Shown here piece by piece: positions 1 to 8,312 of a stretch of DNA of 64,000 nucleotides. Under the pieces are notes generated by a model. That model saw only the letters and a program-made list of their open reading frames with translations. It had not been told where the DNA came from and made no database searches. Each line of letters begins with the position of its first letter. Position 1 is the stretch's first letter. The position numbers and the translations under genes are program-made. The stretch is taken from NCBI RefSeq assembly GCF_003626575.1, contig NZ_RBDY01000029.1, forward strand, positions 1 to 64,000, read 5' to 3'. Source of the stretch: Streptomyces radicis. GTDB taxonomy: Bacteria; Actinomycetota; Actinomycetes; Streptomycetales; Streptomycetaceae.

Positions 1-128
1 CCGGAGCCGTGGAACCCGGCGCCCACCCGACGCGACAACCGGGCCATCACCCTGCCCGCCACCAACCCGAACAACCGAAACGGCCCGGCGGGCAAACCGA
101 CGGACCGTCACGAAAGATCGAGGCTAGT

Positions 129-148
129 GATCGATTCTGATCGTTCTG
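129..148. promoter_or_regulatory. Tandem 10-bp operator-like repeat upstream of the first ABC operon
   Basis: Two near-identical units, GATCGATTCT (129-138) and GATCGTTCTG (139-148), lie head to tail about 75 bp before the first start codon. The 10-bp period, one helical turn, resembles the direct-repeat operators of DeoR-type sugar regulators. No regulator gene of that type is next to it, so the assignment is inferred. I see no gene in bases 1-222. Confidence 0.35.
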
Positions 149-222
149 GTTCGGGGTGATTGACCGTGCACTATCCCACACGTTGAAGTGACCCGGCAGA
201 CATACGGAAGGGAAGTGAGGCA

Positions 223-1548
223 ATGGCGCTCACCACCGGCTGGTCGCGCCGCGCGCTGCTGCGCGCGTCGGCCGGAGCCGCCGCGCTCGCCGCCGGTGGC
301 GTCGGGCTCACGGGCTGCTCGTCGTCGACCACCGCGTCCGGGGCGACCCGGGTCACCCTGTGGTCGTGGCTGACCGGCATGGACCAGTATGTCGCGGCCT
401 TCAACGCCGCCCAGGACGACGTCCATGTCGAGCTGAGCGTGATCGCCGCCGGGCTCTCCGGCGGCTACGCCCAGCAGACCAACGCCATCAAGGCCCACAA
501 CGCGCCCGACATCCTGCATGTCGAGTACCAGGGCCTCATCCAGGTGCTCGCCACGGGCGGCCTCCGCGAGATCACCGACGACATGGCCGACCTCGCGGAC
601 GGCTACTCCCCCGCCGCCTGGCGGTCCGTGCGTCCCGACGGGCGGACCTGGGCCGTTCCCATGGACATGGCGCCGATGGCGTTCTACTACCGCAAGGACC
701 TCTTCGACCGGCACGGGGTGCGGGTGCCGCGCGACTGGGACGAGTTCGCGGCCGTGGCCGAGGCCGTGCGGGAGGCCGACCCGGGGGCACGGCTGACGAC
801 GTTCCCGCTCAACGACGGCTCGTTCTTCGCGGGCATGTCCTGGGGCGCGGGCGACCCGTGGTGGCGCATCGAGGGCGACACCTGGGTCGTCGACGTCGCG
901 GGCGACGGCACCCTGCGCACCGCCGCGTACTGGCAGGACCTCATCGCCGACGGCCTGGTCCGCAGCGGCGGCACCGGCACCCAGGACTGGATCGCCGGGA
1001 TGCACGAGGGGCGCCTGTGGGGGTACCTCGGCGCCGCGTGGGGCGTGGGCACGTTGAAGAAGTCCATCCCCGACGACGCCGGGCGCTGGGCCGTCGCCAC
1101 CATGCCGACATGGGGGCGCGACCGGCCCGCCAACGGGATGCAGGGCGGCACCGCGTTCGGCATATCCGAGGAGAGCGACGTGCCCGAGGCCGCGCTGACC
1201 TTTCTGCGCTGGCTGAGCACCGACCCCGAAGTGCCGCGCATCGGCGCCACGTTCGCCTCGCCGTTCCCCGCCTACCTGCCCAACAGGGACGTCGCCCGCG
1301 AGGTCGTCTCCAACGACTGGTTCCTCGGCGACCCCGTCTACGACGTGCTGGACGAGGCGGACGCCCGGGTCCCCGAGTGGACGTGGGGGCCCAACGCCCT
1401 CGGCCTGTTCTCGTCGGTCGCCGACGCGCTCGGCGGCGTCTCCACCGGCTCGGGCACCATCCCCGACGCGGTCCGCTCCGTCCACTCGACCGCCGTGGCC
1501 ACCATGCGCGACCGCGGCCTTTCCGTCCGAGAGGCAGGTGCGGCATGA
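223..1548 (+). CDS. Sugar ABC transporter substrate-binding lipoprotein (family 1)
   Basis: This 441-residue protein should capture a sugar or oligosaccharide outside the membrane and deliver it to the two permeases that follow. The N-terminus has twin arginines (R9-R10), a hydrophobic stretch and a lipobox ending LTGC with Cys32, so it is probably a TAT-exported lipoprotein. The mature part begins with the VTLWSWLTG strand typical of MalE/UgpB-like extracellular solute-binding proteins, and its length fits that family. A purine-rich ribosome site (AAGTGAGG) precedes the ATG. The stop overlaps the next start as ATGA, so the genes are translationally coupled. The substrate cannot be read from the sequence, but the neighbouring glycosidases suggest a plant, algal or host glycan fragment. 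Confidence 0.92.
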   Translation: MALTTGWSRRALLRASAGAAALAAGGVGLTGCSSSTTASGATRVTLWSWLTGMDQYVAAFNAAQDDVHVELSVIAAGLSGGYAQQTNAIKAHNAPDILHVEYQGLIQVLATGGLREITDDMADLADGYSPAAWRSVRPDGRTWAVPMDMAPMAFYYRKDLFDRHGVRVPRDWDEFAAVAEAVREADPGARLTTFPLNDGSFFAGMSWGAGDPWWRIEGDTWVVDVAGDGTLRTAAYWQDLIADGLVRSGGTGTQDWIAGMHEGRLWGYLGAAWGVGTLKKSIPDDAGRWAVATMPTWGRDRPANGMQGGTAFGISEESDVPEAALTFLRWLSTDPEVPRIGATFASPFPAYLPNRDVAREVVSNDWFLGDPVYDVLDEADARVPEWTWGPNALGLFSSVADALGGVSTGSGTIPDAVRSVHSTAVATMRDRGLSVREAGAA

Positions 1549-2480
1549 CCGTTGTCGCCCCCGAGGCCGAGACCGGACGGCCGACCGGCGCGAGCCCAGG
1601 GCCCGCGCGCCCGCCGCGCCGCCGCTCCCGGCTCGCGCCGCTCGTCCTGGCCGCCCCGTTCGCGCTGCTGCTCATCGGCACCGTGCTGGTGCCCATCGCC
1701 TACGCCCTCTATCTGAGCCTGTTCACCGAACGCCTCTCCGGGCTCGGCTTCGACGGGCCGCACGACGTCTTCGTATGGCTCGGGAACTACGCCGACGTGC
1801 TCGGCGACCCCGCGTTCCGCGAGAGCGTCGGCAACGTCGCCGTCTACGCGCTCGTCCATGTCCCCCTGATGCTGGGCGCCGCCCTCGCGCTCGCCCTGCT
1901 GCTCGACGGCGCGACCGTGCGGCTGCGGCAGGTGTGGACGCTCGCCGTCTTCCTCCCCTACGCCGTGCCCGGCGTGATCGCTGGCCTGATCTGGGCCTAC
2001 CTCTACAGCCCGAGCATCGGCCCGCTCAACGACGCGCTGCCCTGGGACCCGCTGGGCAGCGACGGCGCGCTGCCGTCCATCGTCAACATGGCCACCTGGC
2101 AGTGGACCGGCTACAACATGATCATCTTCTACACCGCGCTGCGCACCGTGCCCCGCGAGGTGCTCGAGGCGTCCACCGTCGACGGGGCGGGGCCGATCCG
2201 CACCGCGCTCGCCGTCAAGGTGCCCATGATCAGGCCGACCCTCTTCGTCGCCCTCGTCTTCACCGTCATCGGCTCGCTCCAGCTGTTCACCGAGCCCCTG
2301 GTGCTGCGGTCGTTCAGCTCCTCGGTGACCAGCACATGGACCCCGAGCCTCTACGTCTACGAGGCGGCGTTCATCAGCAACGACTACGGCCGGGCCGCGG
2401 CCGCCTCCCTGCTGCTCGCGCTGGCCTCCGCCCTGCTCTCGGCGCTCGTGATGCGCCTGTCCACCCGGAGGTCCCGATGA
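1545..2480 (+). CDS. Sugar ABC transporter permease (MalF/UgpA type)
   Basis: A 311-residue inner-membrane permease with a proline- and arginine-rich cytoplasmic leader of about 35 residues followed by about six membrane segments. The EAA loop that docks the ATPase is visible as EVLEASTVDGAG followed by KVPMIRP. The start chosen is the ATG inside the ATGA overlap with the binding-protein stop; the reading frame is open further upstream, but that part only shadows the previous gene. The protein forms a heterodimeric channel with the next gene product. No ATPase gene accompanies it, so a shared MsiK-like ATPase encoded elsewhere is likely. Confidence 0.93.
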   Translation: MTVVAPEAETGRPTGASPGPARPPRRRSRLAPLVLAAPFALLLIGTVLVPIAYALYLSLFTERLSGLGFDGPHDVFVWLGNYADVLGDPAFRESVGNVAVYALVHVPLMLGAALALALLLDGATVRLRQVWTLAVFLPYAVPGVIAGLIWAYLYSPSIGPLNDALPWDPLGSDGALPSIVNMATWQWTGYNMIIFYTALRTVPREVLEASTVDGAGPIRTALAVKVPMIRPTLFVALVFTVIGSLQLFTEPLVLRSFSSSVTSTWTPSLYVYEAAFISNDYGRAAAASLLLALASALLSALVMRLSTRRSR

Positions 2481-3331
2481 ACCCCTCGCGGCGCACGTCC
2501 CGTTGGACGTCGAGGGGCGCCGTGCACGCCCTGCTGCTGATCGCCGCGCTCTACAGCGTGCTGCCGCTGGTGTGGCTGTTCTCGTCGTCCACCAAGAACG
2601 TCGGGGACTTCTCCACCACGAGCGCCTTCGAGCTCGGCGACGTGAACCTCATCGGCAACCTGCGCGACCTCTTCGCCGAGGAGGACGGCGTCTTCCTCCT
2701 CTGGGTCCGCAACTCCCTGCTGTACGCGGGACTCGGCGCCGTCCTGGGCGCGTTGATCTGCGCCGCGTGCGGCTACGCCATCGCCAAGCTCGACTTCCCC
2801 GGGCGGCGCGCGCTGTTCGCCGTGACCCTCACCGGCGTCCTGGTGCCCACCACCGCGCTCGCCCTGCCGCTGTACCTGATGGCCTCGGAGCTGCGTGTCG
2901 TCGACACCTTCTGGGCGGTGTTCATCCCGCTGCTCACCAACCCGTTCGGCGTCTACCTCGCCCGCGCCTACGCCGAGGCGGCCGTGCCCGACGAGGTGTT
3001 GGAGGCGTCGCGGATGGACGGCGCGGGCGAGCTGCGGACGTTCTTCACCATCGCCCTGCCCATGATGCGGCCCGGCGTGGTGACCGTGCTCCTCTTCCAG
3101 TTCGTCGGCATCTGGAACAACTTCTTCCTGCCCCTGGTCATGCTCACCGACCCCGACCTCTTCCCGATGACCCTCGGCCTCTTCCAGTGGAGCTCGCGCG
3201 TGGGACAGTTTCCCCAGTACAACCCCCTCGTCATCACCGGCTCGCTGCTCGCCGTGGTGCCGCTGGTCATCGCCTTCGTCGTGCTCCAGCGGCAGTGGCG
3301 CTCGGGTCTTGCCACGGGGAGCGTCAAGTGA
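2477..3331 (+). CDS. Sugar ABC transporter permease (MalG/UgpE type)
   Basis: The second, 284-residue membrane subunit of the importer. An N-terminal membrane helix is followed by the CUT1-type core, and the EAA loop reads DEVLEASRMDGAG with ALPMMRPG after it. It starts at ATG within an ATGA overlap with the first permease and ends GTGA into the dehydrogenase, so stoichiometric coupled translation is expected. Its order (binding protein, MalF-like, MalG-like) is the classical CUT1 layout. Confidence 0.93.
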   Translation: MNPSRRTSRWTSRGAVHALLLIAALYSVLPLVWLFSSSTKNVGDFSTTSAFELGDVNLIGNLRDLFAEEDGVFLLWVRNSLLYAGLGAVLGALICAACGYAIAKLDFPGRRALFAVTLTGVLVPTTALALPLYLMASELRVVDTFWAVFIPLLTNPFGVYLARAYAEAAVPDEVLEASRMDGAGELRTFFTIALPMMRPGVVTVLLFQFVGIWNNFFLPLVMLTDPDLFPMTLGLFQWSSRVGQFPQYNPLVITGSLLAVVPLVIAFVVLQRQWRSGLATGSVK

Positions 3332-4350
3332 CCGAGGCGGGACCCGGACCCCTGACCCTGCTGGTGATGGGGCGCGACACCTTCGCCACCCAGTTCGCCG
3401 AGCCCGAGCTGGCCCGGCTGCGTGAAGTCGCCGCCCTGGGCGACCCGTTGATCATCGACGAGCTGGGCTCGCCGGGGGCGCGCGCCCGGCTGGCCGAGGC
3501 CGAGGTGCTGCTCACCTCGTGGGGCTGCCCGCGCCTGACCGCCGACGTGCTCGACGCGGCGCCCCGGCTGCGGGCCGTGCTGCACGCGGCCGGGTCGGTC
3601 CGCCCTCATGTGGGCGAGGAGGTCTTCGACCGCGGCCTGCTCGTCACCACCGCGGCCGAGGCCAACGCCGAGCCCGTCGCCCACTACACCCTCGCGGCCG
3701 TGCTGTGGGCGTTCAAGAAGGTGCCGTTCCTGGCCGCGGACGCGCGGGAGTTCCGCGCCGACTGGGGGTACAGGGAACGGCGCGGCGAGCTGTCGGGGCA
3801 CGACCGCACCGTCGTGCTGGTGGGGTACTCGCGCATCGGCGCCCGCGTCTGCGCGCTGCTCACCGGCCTCGGCCTCGCGCGCGTCCTGGTCGTCGACCCC
3901 GTCGCCGACCCCGCCGCCATCGTCGCGGCGGGGGCCCGACCCGCCACCCTGGCCGAGGCGTTGCCCCAGGCCGAGGTCCTCAGCCTGCACGCCCCCGCGC
4001 TCCCCGAGACCCGGGGCCTCATCGGCGCCGCCGAGCTGGCCGCGCTCCCCCGCCACGCCGTGCTGATCAACACCGCGCGCGGCAGCCTCGTCGACACCGC
4101 CGCCCTGGAACGCGCCTGCCTGGGCGGCGAGTTGCACGCCGTCCTCGATGTCACCGAGCCCGAGCCGCTGCCCGCCGACTCGCCGCTCTACGACCTGCCC
4201 AACGTGCTGCTCACGCCGCATGTCGCGGGCTCGCTCGGCTCGGAGACCCGCAGGATGGCCCAGGCCGCGCTCACCGAGCTCGAACGCTACGCCGCGGGCC
4301 GCCCACCCCTCGACCCCGTCACCAGGGGAGACCTGGCGGTGCGCGCGTGA
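3328..4350 (+). CDS. D-isomer-specific 2-hydroxyacid dehydrogenase
   Basis: A 340-residue NAD(P)-dependent oxidoreductase that should reduce a 2-keto acid or oxidise a D-2-hydroxyacid. The Rossmann nucleotide site is VLVGYSRIG (about 163-171). The catalytic set is visible as Arg251 in NTARGSLVDT, Glu in DVTEPEPLP (277-279) and His298 in LLTPHVAGS. It starts with GTG inside the GTGA overlap with the permease stop. Sitting inside a sugar-uptake operon beside a DUF2264 gene, it probably acts on an acid released from the imported glycan, perhaps uronate-derived. Substrate and direction are inferred. Confidence 0.88.
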   Translation: MTEAGPGPLTLLVMGRDTFATQFAEPELARLREVAALGDPLIIDELGSPGARARLAEAEVLLTSWGCPRLTADVLDAAPRLRAVLHAAGSVRPHVGEEVFDRGLLVTTAAEANAEPVAHYTLAAVLWAFKKVPFLAADAREFRADWGYRERRGELSGHDRTVVLVGYSRIGARVCALLTGLGLARVLVVDPVADPAAIVAAGARPATLAEALPQAEVLSLHAPALPETRGLIGAAELAALPRHAVLINTARGSLVDTAALERACLGGELHAVLDVTEPEPLPADSPLYDLPNVLLTPHVAGSLGSETRRMAQAALTELERYAAGRPPLDPVTRGDLAVRA

Positions 4351-6317
4351 ACGCGCCGGGGAACGTGCCGGAGGACGCCCAGGTGAACGTGCCGGAGGAC
4401 CGGGCCCGTTCGCCCCACACCGGGTGGACCCGCGCCCACTGGGCCGACCACGCCGACCGGATGCTCGCCGCCGTCGACCCGTACCGCTCCCCGCTGGGCG
4501 CGCGCGTCGACCTGCCGGGGCCGCCCAGCCGTTACGGGCCCGCGTCCGACGGCCTCGAGGGCTTCGCGCGCACGCTGCTGCTCGCGGGGTTCCGCGTGGC
4601 CGGGGAGCGGGGCGCCGACCCCGCGGGGCTGCTCGAGCGCTACGCCGCCGGGCTGGCCGCGGGCACCGACCCCGGCTCGCCCGAGGCATGGCCGCGCCCC
4701 GACGAGCTCGGGCAGGCCAAGGTGGAGGCCGCCTCGCTCGCGCTGATCCTCGCGATCACCAGGCCGTGGCTGTGGGACCTGCTGGACGACCGGGTGCGCG
4801 AGCGCACCGTCGACTGGCTGTCCACCGTGGTGGGCCAGCCGTATCCGCCCATCAACTGGGTGTGGTTCCGCATCGTCGTGGAGTCCTTCCTGCGCGAGGT
4901 CGGCGGGCCCTGGTCGGCCGCCGACATCGAGGAGGACCTCGCCGTCCACGCCTCCCTGCGACGCCGGGGCGGCTGGCTCTCCGACGGCGCCGACCAGCGC
5001 GCGTTCGACCACTACACCGGCTGGGCGCTGCACCTCTATCCGCTGCTGTGGACGCGGGCGTTCGACGTCATCGGCTCCCTCTGCCCGCCCGGGCTGGCCG
5101 CGACATGGGCCGACGACCTGGCCCGTTACCTCGACGACGCGGTCCACCTGATCGGCGCGGACGGCTCGCCGCTGCTCCAGGGCCGCAGCCTGATCTACCG
5201 GTTCGCGGCCGCCGCGCCGCTGTGGACCGCCGCGTTCACCGGCACGGGAGACCTGCCGCCCGGGCTCATCAGGCGCGCGGCCAGCGGCATCGTGCGCCAC
5301 TTCGCCGACCGCGGCGCCCCCGATGCCGAAGGGCTGCTCACCCTGGGGTGGCACCACGCCTGGCCCGGCATGCGCCAGGCGTACTCGGGCCCCGGCTCGC
5401 CCTACTGGGCCGCCAAGGGCATGCTGGGCCTCGCCCTGCCCGCCGACCACCCCGTGTGGACCGCGACGGAGGAGCCACTTCCCGTGGAACGCGGCGACTT
5501 CGCGCGGGTGATCGAGGCGCCGGGCTGGCTCGTCTCGGGGCGGCGCGGCGACGGCCTTGTCACCGTTGTCAACCACGGCACCGACCACGCGCGCCCCGGC
5601 GTCACCTCCACCGACGCCCCGCTCTACGCCAGGCTGGGCTACTCGACCGCCACCGTCCCACCGCTCACCGGGTCTGCGGTGGACACACCACTGGACAACG
5701 CCGCGGTGCTGGTCGACGCCCGTGGACGGGCCACGCACCGCACCGGTTTCACCACGCGCCACGCGGGCCTCGCGCCCGGGGGCGTGCTGCTCGCCGCCTC
5801 GGGCGGGCGCGCGCACTGGGTGGATCCCGCGCGGGACGCCGGGCCCGACCATGGCTCGGGGCGGCCCGGCGCGATCACGCCGGGGCCCGAGCTCACCGTC
5901 GCGTCGGCGGTCCGCGGCGCTGTGGAGGTCAGGCTCGTGCGCGTCGGGGCCCTCGAAGAACCGGCGGGTCCGCTCGGGCTGCGCCTCGGCGGCTGGCCGA
6001 TCGCCTCGGCCGAACGCCCCGCCACAGGGCCGGGCGCCCTCGCGTACACGGGTCAACTCCGTTCCGCCGTCCACCCGTTGCTCGGCTTCACGGGCAACGG
6101 CGTGACGCTCGAACGGGACACGGGGCCGCTGGGCGCCTGGACGGCCGTGCCCTGGGTCGCCGCCGACGCCATCCCGGCGGCGGGCGGCCTGTTCGCCGCC
6201 CTGGTCACCCTCGACCGGGGCCGGGAACCGCCGGGCGCCACGCCCACGGTGGGCGCGGGCCCCGAAGCGGCCATCGTCACCTGGGCCGACGGTCACCGCA
6301 CGCGCGTGGCGATCTGA
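4347..6317 (+). CDS. DUF2264 family protein, probable intracellular glycan-degrading enzyme
   Basis: A 656-residue protein whose N-terminal half (WTRAHWADHADRML, then the SDGLEGFARTLLLAGFR stretch) matches my memory of the DUF2264 family, thought to have an alpha/alpha-barrel glycosidase- or lyase-like fold. The C-terminal half is beta-rich, as in heparinase-like proteins. There is no signal peptide, so it should act in the cytoplasm on imported oligosaccharide. It starts with GTG in a GTGA overlap and ends the operon, 13 bp before the convergent fucosidase gene. The first 25 or so residues contain two similar NVPED segments, a low-complexity leader. The family has no settled activity, so the role is inferred from context. 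Confidence 0.8.
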   Translation: MNAPGNVPEDAQVNVPEDRARSPHTGWTRAHWADHADRMLAAVDPYRSPLGARVDLPGPPSRYGPASDGLEGFARTLLLAGFRVAGERGADPAGLLERYAAGLAAGTDPGSPEAWPRPDELGQAKVEAASLALILAITRPWLWDLLDDRVRERTVDWLSTVVGQPYPPINWVWFRIVVESFLREVGGPWSAADIEEDLAVHASLRRRGGWLSDGADQRAFDHYTGWALHLYPLLWTRAFDVIGSLCPPGLAATWADDLARYLDDAVHLIGADGSPLLQGRSLIYRFAAAAPLWTAAFTGTGDLPPGLIRRAASGIVRHFADRGAPDAEGLLTLGWHHAWPGMRQAYSGPGSPYWAAKGMLGLALPADHPVWTATEEPLPVERGDFARVIEAPGWLVSGRRGDGLVTVVNHGTDHARPGVTSTDAPLYARLGYSTATVPPLTGSAVDTPLDNAAVLVDARGRATHRTGFTTRHAGLAPGGVLLAASGGRAHWVDPARDAGPDHGSGRPGAITPGPELTVASAVRGAVEVRLVRVGALEEPAGPLGLRLGGWPIASAERPATGPGALAYTGQLRSAVHPLLGFTGNGVTLERDTGPLGAWTAVPWVAADAIPAAGGLFAALVTLDRGREPPGATPTVGAGPEAAIVTWADGHRTRVAI

Positions 6318-6330
6318 GCGGCGGGGCCGG

Positions 6331-8211
6331 TCAGGCAGGTGACACCGTGCGGTAGAGACCGGCGAACGCCAGCCGCGGCCTGGCGCGGGTCCGCGTGAGC
6401 CGGATCCTCAGCCGCCGGGCCGTCAACGGCTCCGGCATGACGAGGATCCGGCTGTAGCCGATCGTGGAACCGGCCGCCGCCACCGCCCAGTTCGCGCCGT
6501 CCCACGCCTCCACGACGAACTCCTCGACGCGCTGCCCCCGCGTGATGTCCTCGCCGAGGCGTACCTGGTCAAATGTCACCTCACGAGGCAGCGTCAACTC
6601 CACGTCACCCGTGGCCGCCCCGCCCCGCGGTGACCACCCCGTCGACAGATCGGGGTCGGTGAGCGCGGCGATCACCGGGTCGCGGCGGCCGATTGACAGG
6701 AGGTTGACACCATAGGTGGCCCGCACGGCGGCGTGGAACGCGGCGAGGGAGTCCACGTCCTGCGGGGCGATGCGCCCGTCGGGCGCGGGCGGCACGTTGA
6801 GCAGCATCACGGCGTTGCGGCCCACCGAGCTGAGGTAGCGCTCGACCAGCTGGGCCGGGGTCTTGGGCGACTCGTCGGGGTGGAAGAACCACCCGGGCCG
6901 CAGCGAGAAGTCCGCCTCGGCCGGGAACCACTGGAGGTACCGCACGCCTGGCCCCGTGAGCACGTCGCGCGACCCGATGTCCTCGGCCTGCGCGCCCCCG
7001 GGGATCAGGCCCTCGTTGTGCGCGGTGTCCGGGTCGGCGGTCGCGGGCACGACGCTCCACTCGGTGGCGCGGGCCACGCCGTCCTCGTTGCCGACCCAAC
7101 GCGTGCCCTGCGGACCCGCGAAGACCACGGTGTCGGGCGAGAGCGCCTCGATGACCCGGAACCACGTGGTGAAGTCGTACGGCTGGCTGATGCCGGACGC
7201 CGCCCACGGGTTGGCGCCGTCGAGCCACAGCTCGTCGATCGGCCCGTACTCCGTGAACAGTTCGTAGACCTGGTTGAGGTAGTACGCGTCGTAGTCGTCC
7301 ACGGCGACCTCGAACGACGGCAGCCGCCCCGCGCGCACCGCGTCGGCGCGGTCGTCGCCCGCCACCAGCGTCGGGATCGTACGGGCGCGCGCGACGCTGC
7401 CGTTGCCGAACCTGCCGTGCCCGGCCGGTGGGGCCGGGGCGTCCTCCAGGGTGGCCCGCTCGGCGGACGAGCGCTCGGACTCGGGCCTGGCCCGCACCCA
7501 CGGCACATAGGTCTCGGCGTGCCAGGCGTGCGGAAGCTCGGCGCCGTCCGACGGCGACAGATACACCCCGACCCGCAGCCCGGCCTCCCTGGCCGCCCGC
7601 ACGACCGAGCCGAGGACGTCGCCCTCTGGGTTGCGGCCCCCGGCGTCGCGCACCCGCCAGTACGCCGACGGGTCATCGCCGCGCCGCGCCTCGGCCTCCG
7701 CCCTGGCCCGCTCGGCCCCTTCACCCGCCCCGGCGATCCACCACGGGCTCGCGATGACGGAGTGGCACGTGTAGCGCGTGGGGTAGAGCGTGAACCCGTC
7801 GTGGTGCTTGGCCGTGAAGATGATCAGCTCGGCGCCCATCGCCCGGTAGGCGCGCATCCACTGCGCCACATCGACGCGGGAGGGGTTGAACCGTGACTCC
7901 TCCTCCATGCCGGAGCCCCACTCGCGGTCGGTGAAGGTGTTCATCCCGAAGTGCCCGAACGCGATGATCTCCCGCCGCTGCCAGGCGACCTGGGCCGGGC
8001 GCGGCACGATGTGCGCGGCCTTCTCGACGATCCTGGCGGGGCTGTCCCCCGGCTCGACGGGCATCACGGGCGCGGGCCTGATGGGGTGATCCACCACGTT
8101 CACCCCCTCGTCCGCCGCCGTGGCCGTCTCCTGGGCCAGCCCGGTGGCCGCGACCGCGCCGGTCAGGGCGGCCAACGCCGTTCTGCGGGACATGCCGTGA
8201 CCCGATGTCAT
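6331..8211 (-). CDS. Secreted alpha-L-fucosidase (GH29)
   Basis: A 626-residue glycoside hydrolase that should remove alpha-linked L-fucose outside the cell. The start at 8211 has a GGGAG ribosome site and gives a twin-arginine signal (MSRRTALAALTG, residues 7-18); an upstream in-frame ATG at 8259 lacks both features. GH29 marks are GHFGMNTF, the substrate-binding AKHHDGF (His136-His137) and the nucleophile Asp331 in DELWLDGAN. The last 120 residues form a beta-sandwich-like accessory domain. It is convergent with the DUF2264 operon and divergent from the hexosaminidase gene, with which it shares a 101-bp promoter region. Confidence 0.9.
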   Translation of the reverse strand: MTSGHGMSRRTALAALTGAVAATGLAQETATAADEGVNVVDHPIRPAPVMPVEPGDSPARIVEKAAHIVPRPAQVAWQRREIIAFGHFGMNTFTDREWGSGMEEESRFNPSRVDVAQWMRAYRAMGAELIIFTAKHHDGFTLYPTRYTCHSVIASPWWIAGAGEGAERARAEAEARRGDDPSAYWRVRDAGGRNPEGDVLGSVVRAAREAGLRVGVYLSPSDGAELPHAWHAETYVPWVRARPESERSSAERATLEDAPAPPAGHGRFGNGSVARARTIPTLVAGDDRADAVRAGRLPSFEVAVDDYDAYYLNQVYELFTEYGPIDELWLDGANPWAASGISQPYDFTTWFRVIEALSPDTVVFAGPQGTRWVGNEDGVARATEWSVVPATADPDTAHNEGLIPGGAQAEDIGSRDVLTGPGVRYLQWFPAEADFSLRPGWFFHPDESPKTPAQLVERYLSSVGRNAVMLLNVPPAPDGRIAPQDVDSLAAFHAAVRATYGVNLLSIGRRDPVIAALTDPDLSTGWSPRGGAATGDVELTLPREVTFDQVRLGEDITRGQRVEEFVVEAWDGANWAVAAAGSTIGYSRILVMPEPLTARRLRIRLTRTRARPRLAFAGLYRTVSPA

Positions 8212-8271
8212 CCGCCGCTCCCAAGGTCGGTCCGATCTTGACAGGAACCAGTCAGACAACGGCAGAGTAGT

Positions 8272-8283
8272 AAGCGGTTGCTT
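8272..8283. promoter_or_regulatory. Palindrome AAGCGGTTGCTT between divergent glycosidase genes
   Basis: AAGC-GGTT-GCTT sits in the 101-bp divergent gap between the fucosidase and hexosaminidase starts. The half-sites resemble those of LacI-family operators, including the AAGCGCTT pair near 27.5 kb. It could let one repressor control both glycosidases. Evidence is a single short palindrome, so this is tentative. Confidence 0.3.
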
Positions 8284-8312
8284 GCCGAGGGAAGAGGCAG
8301 AGGTGGTTCTCG

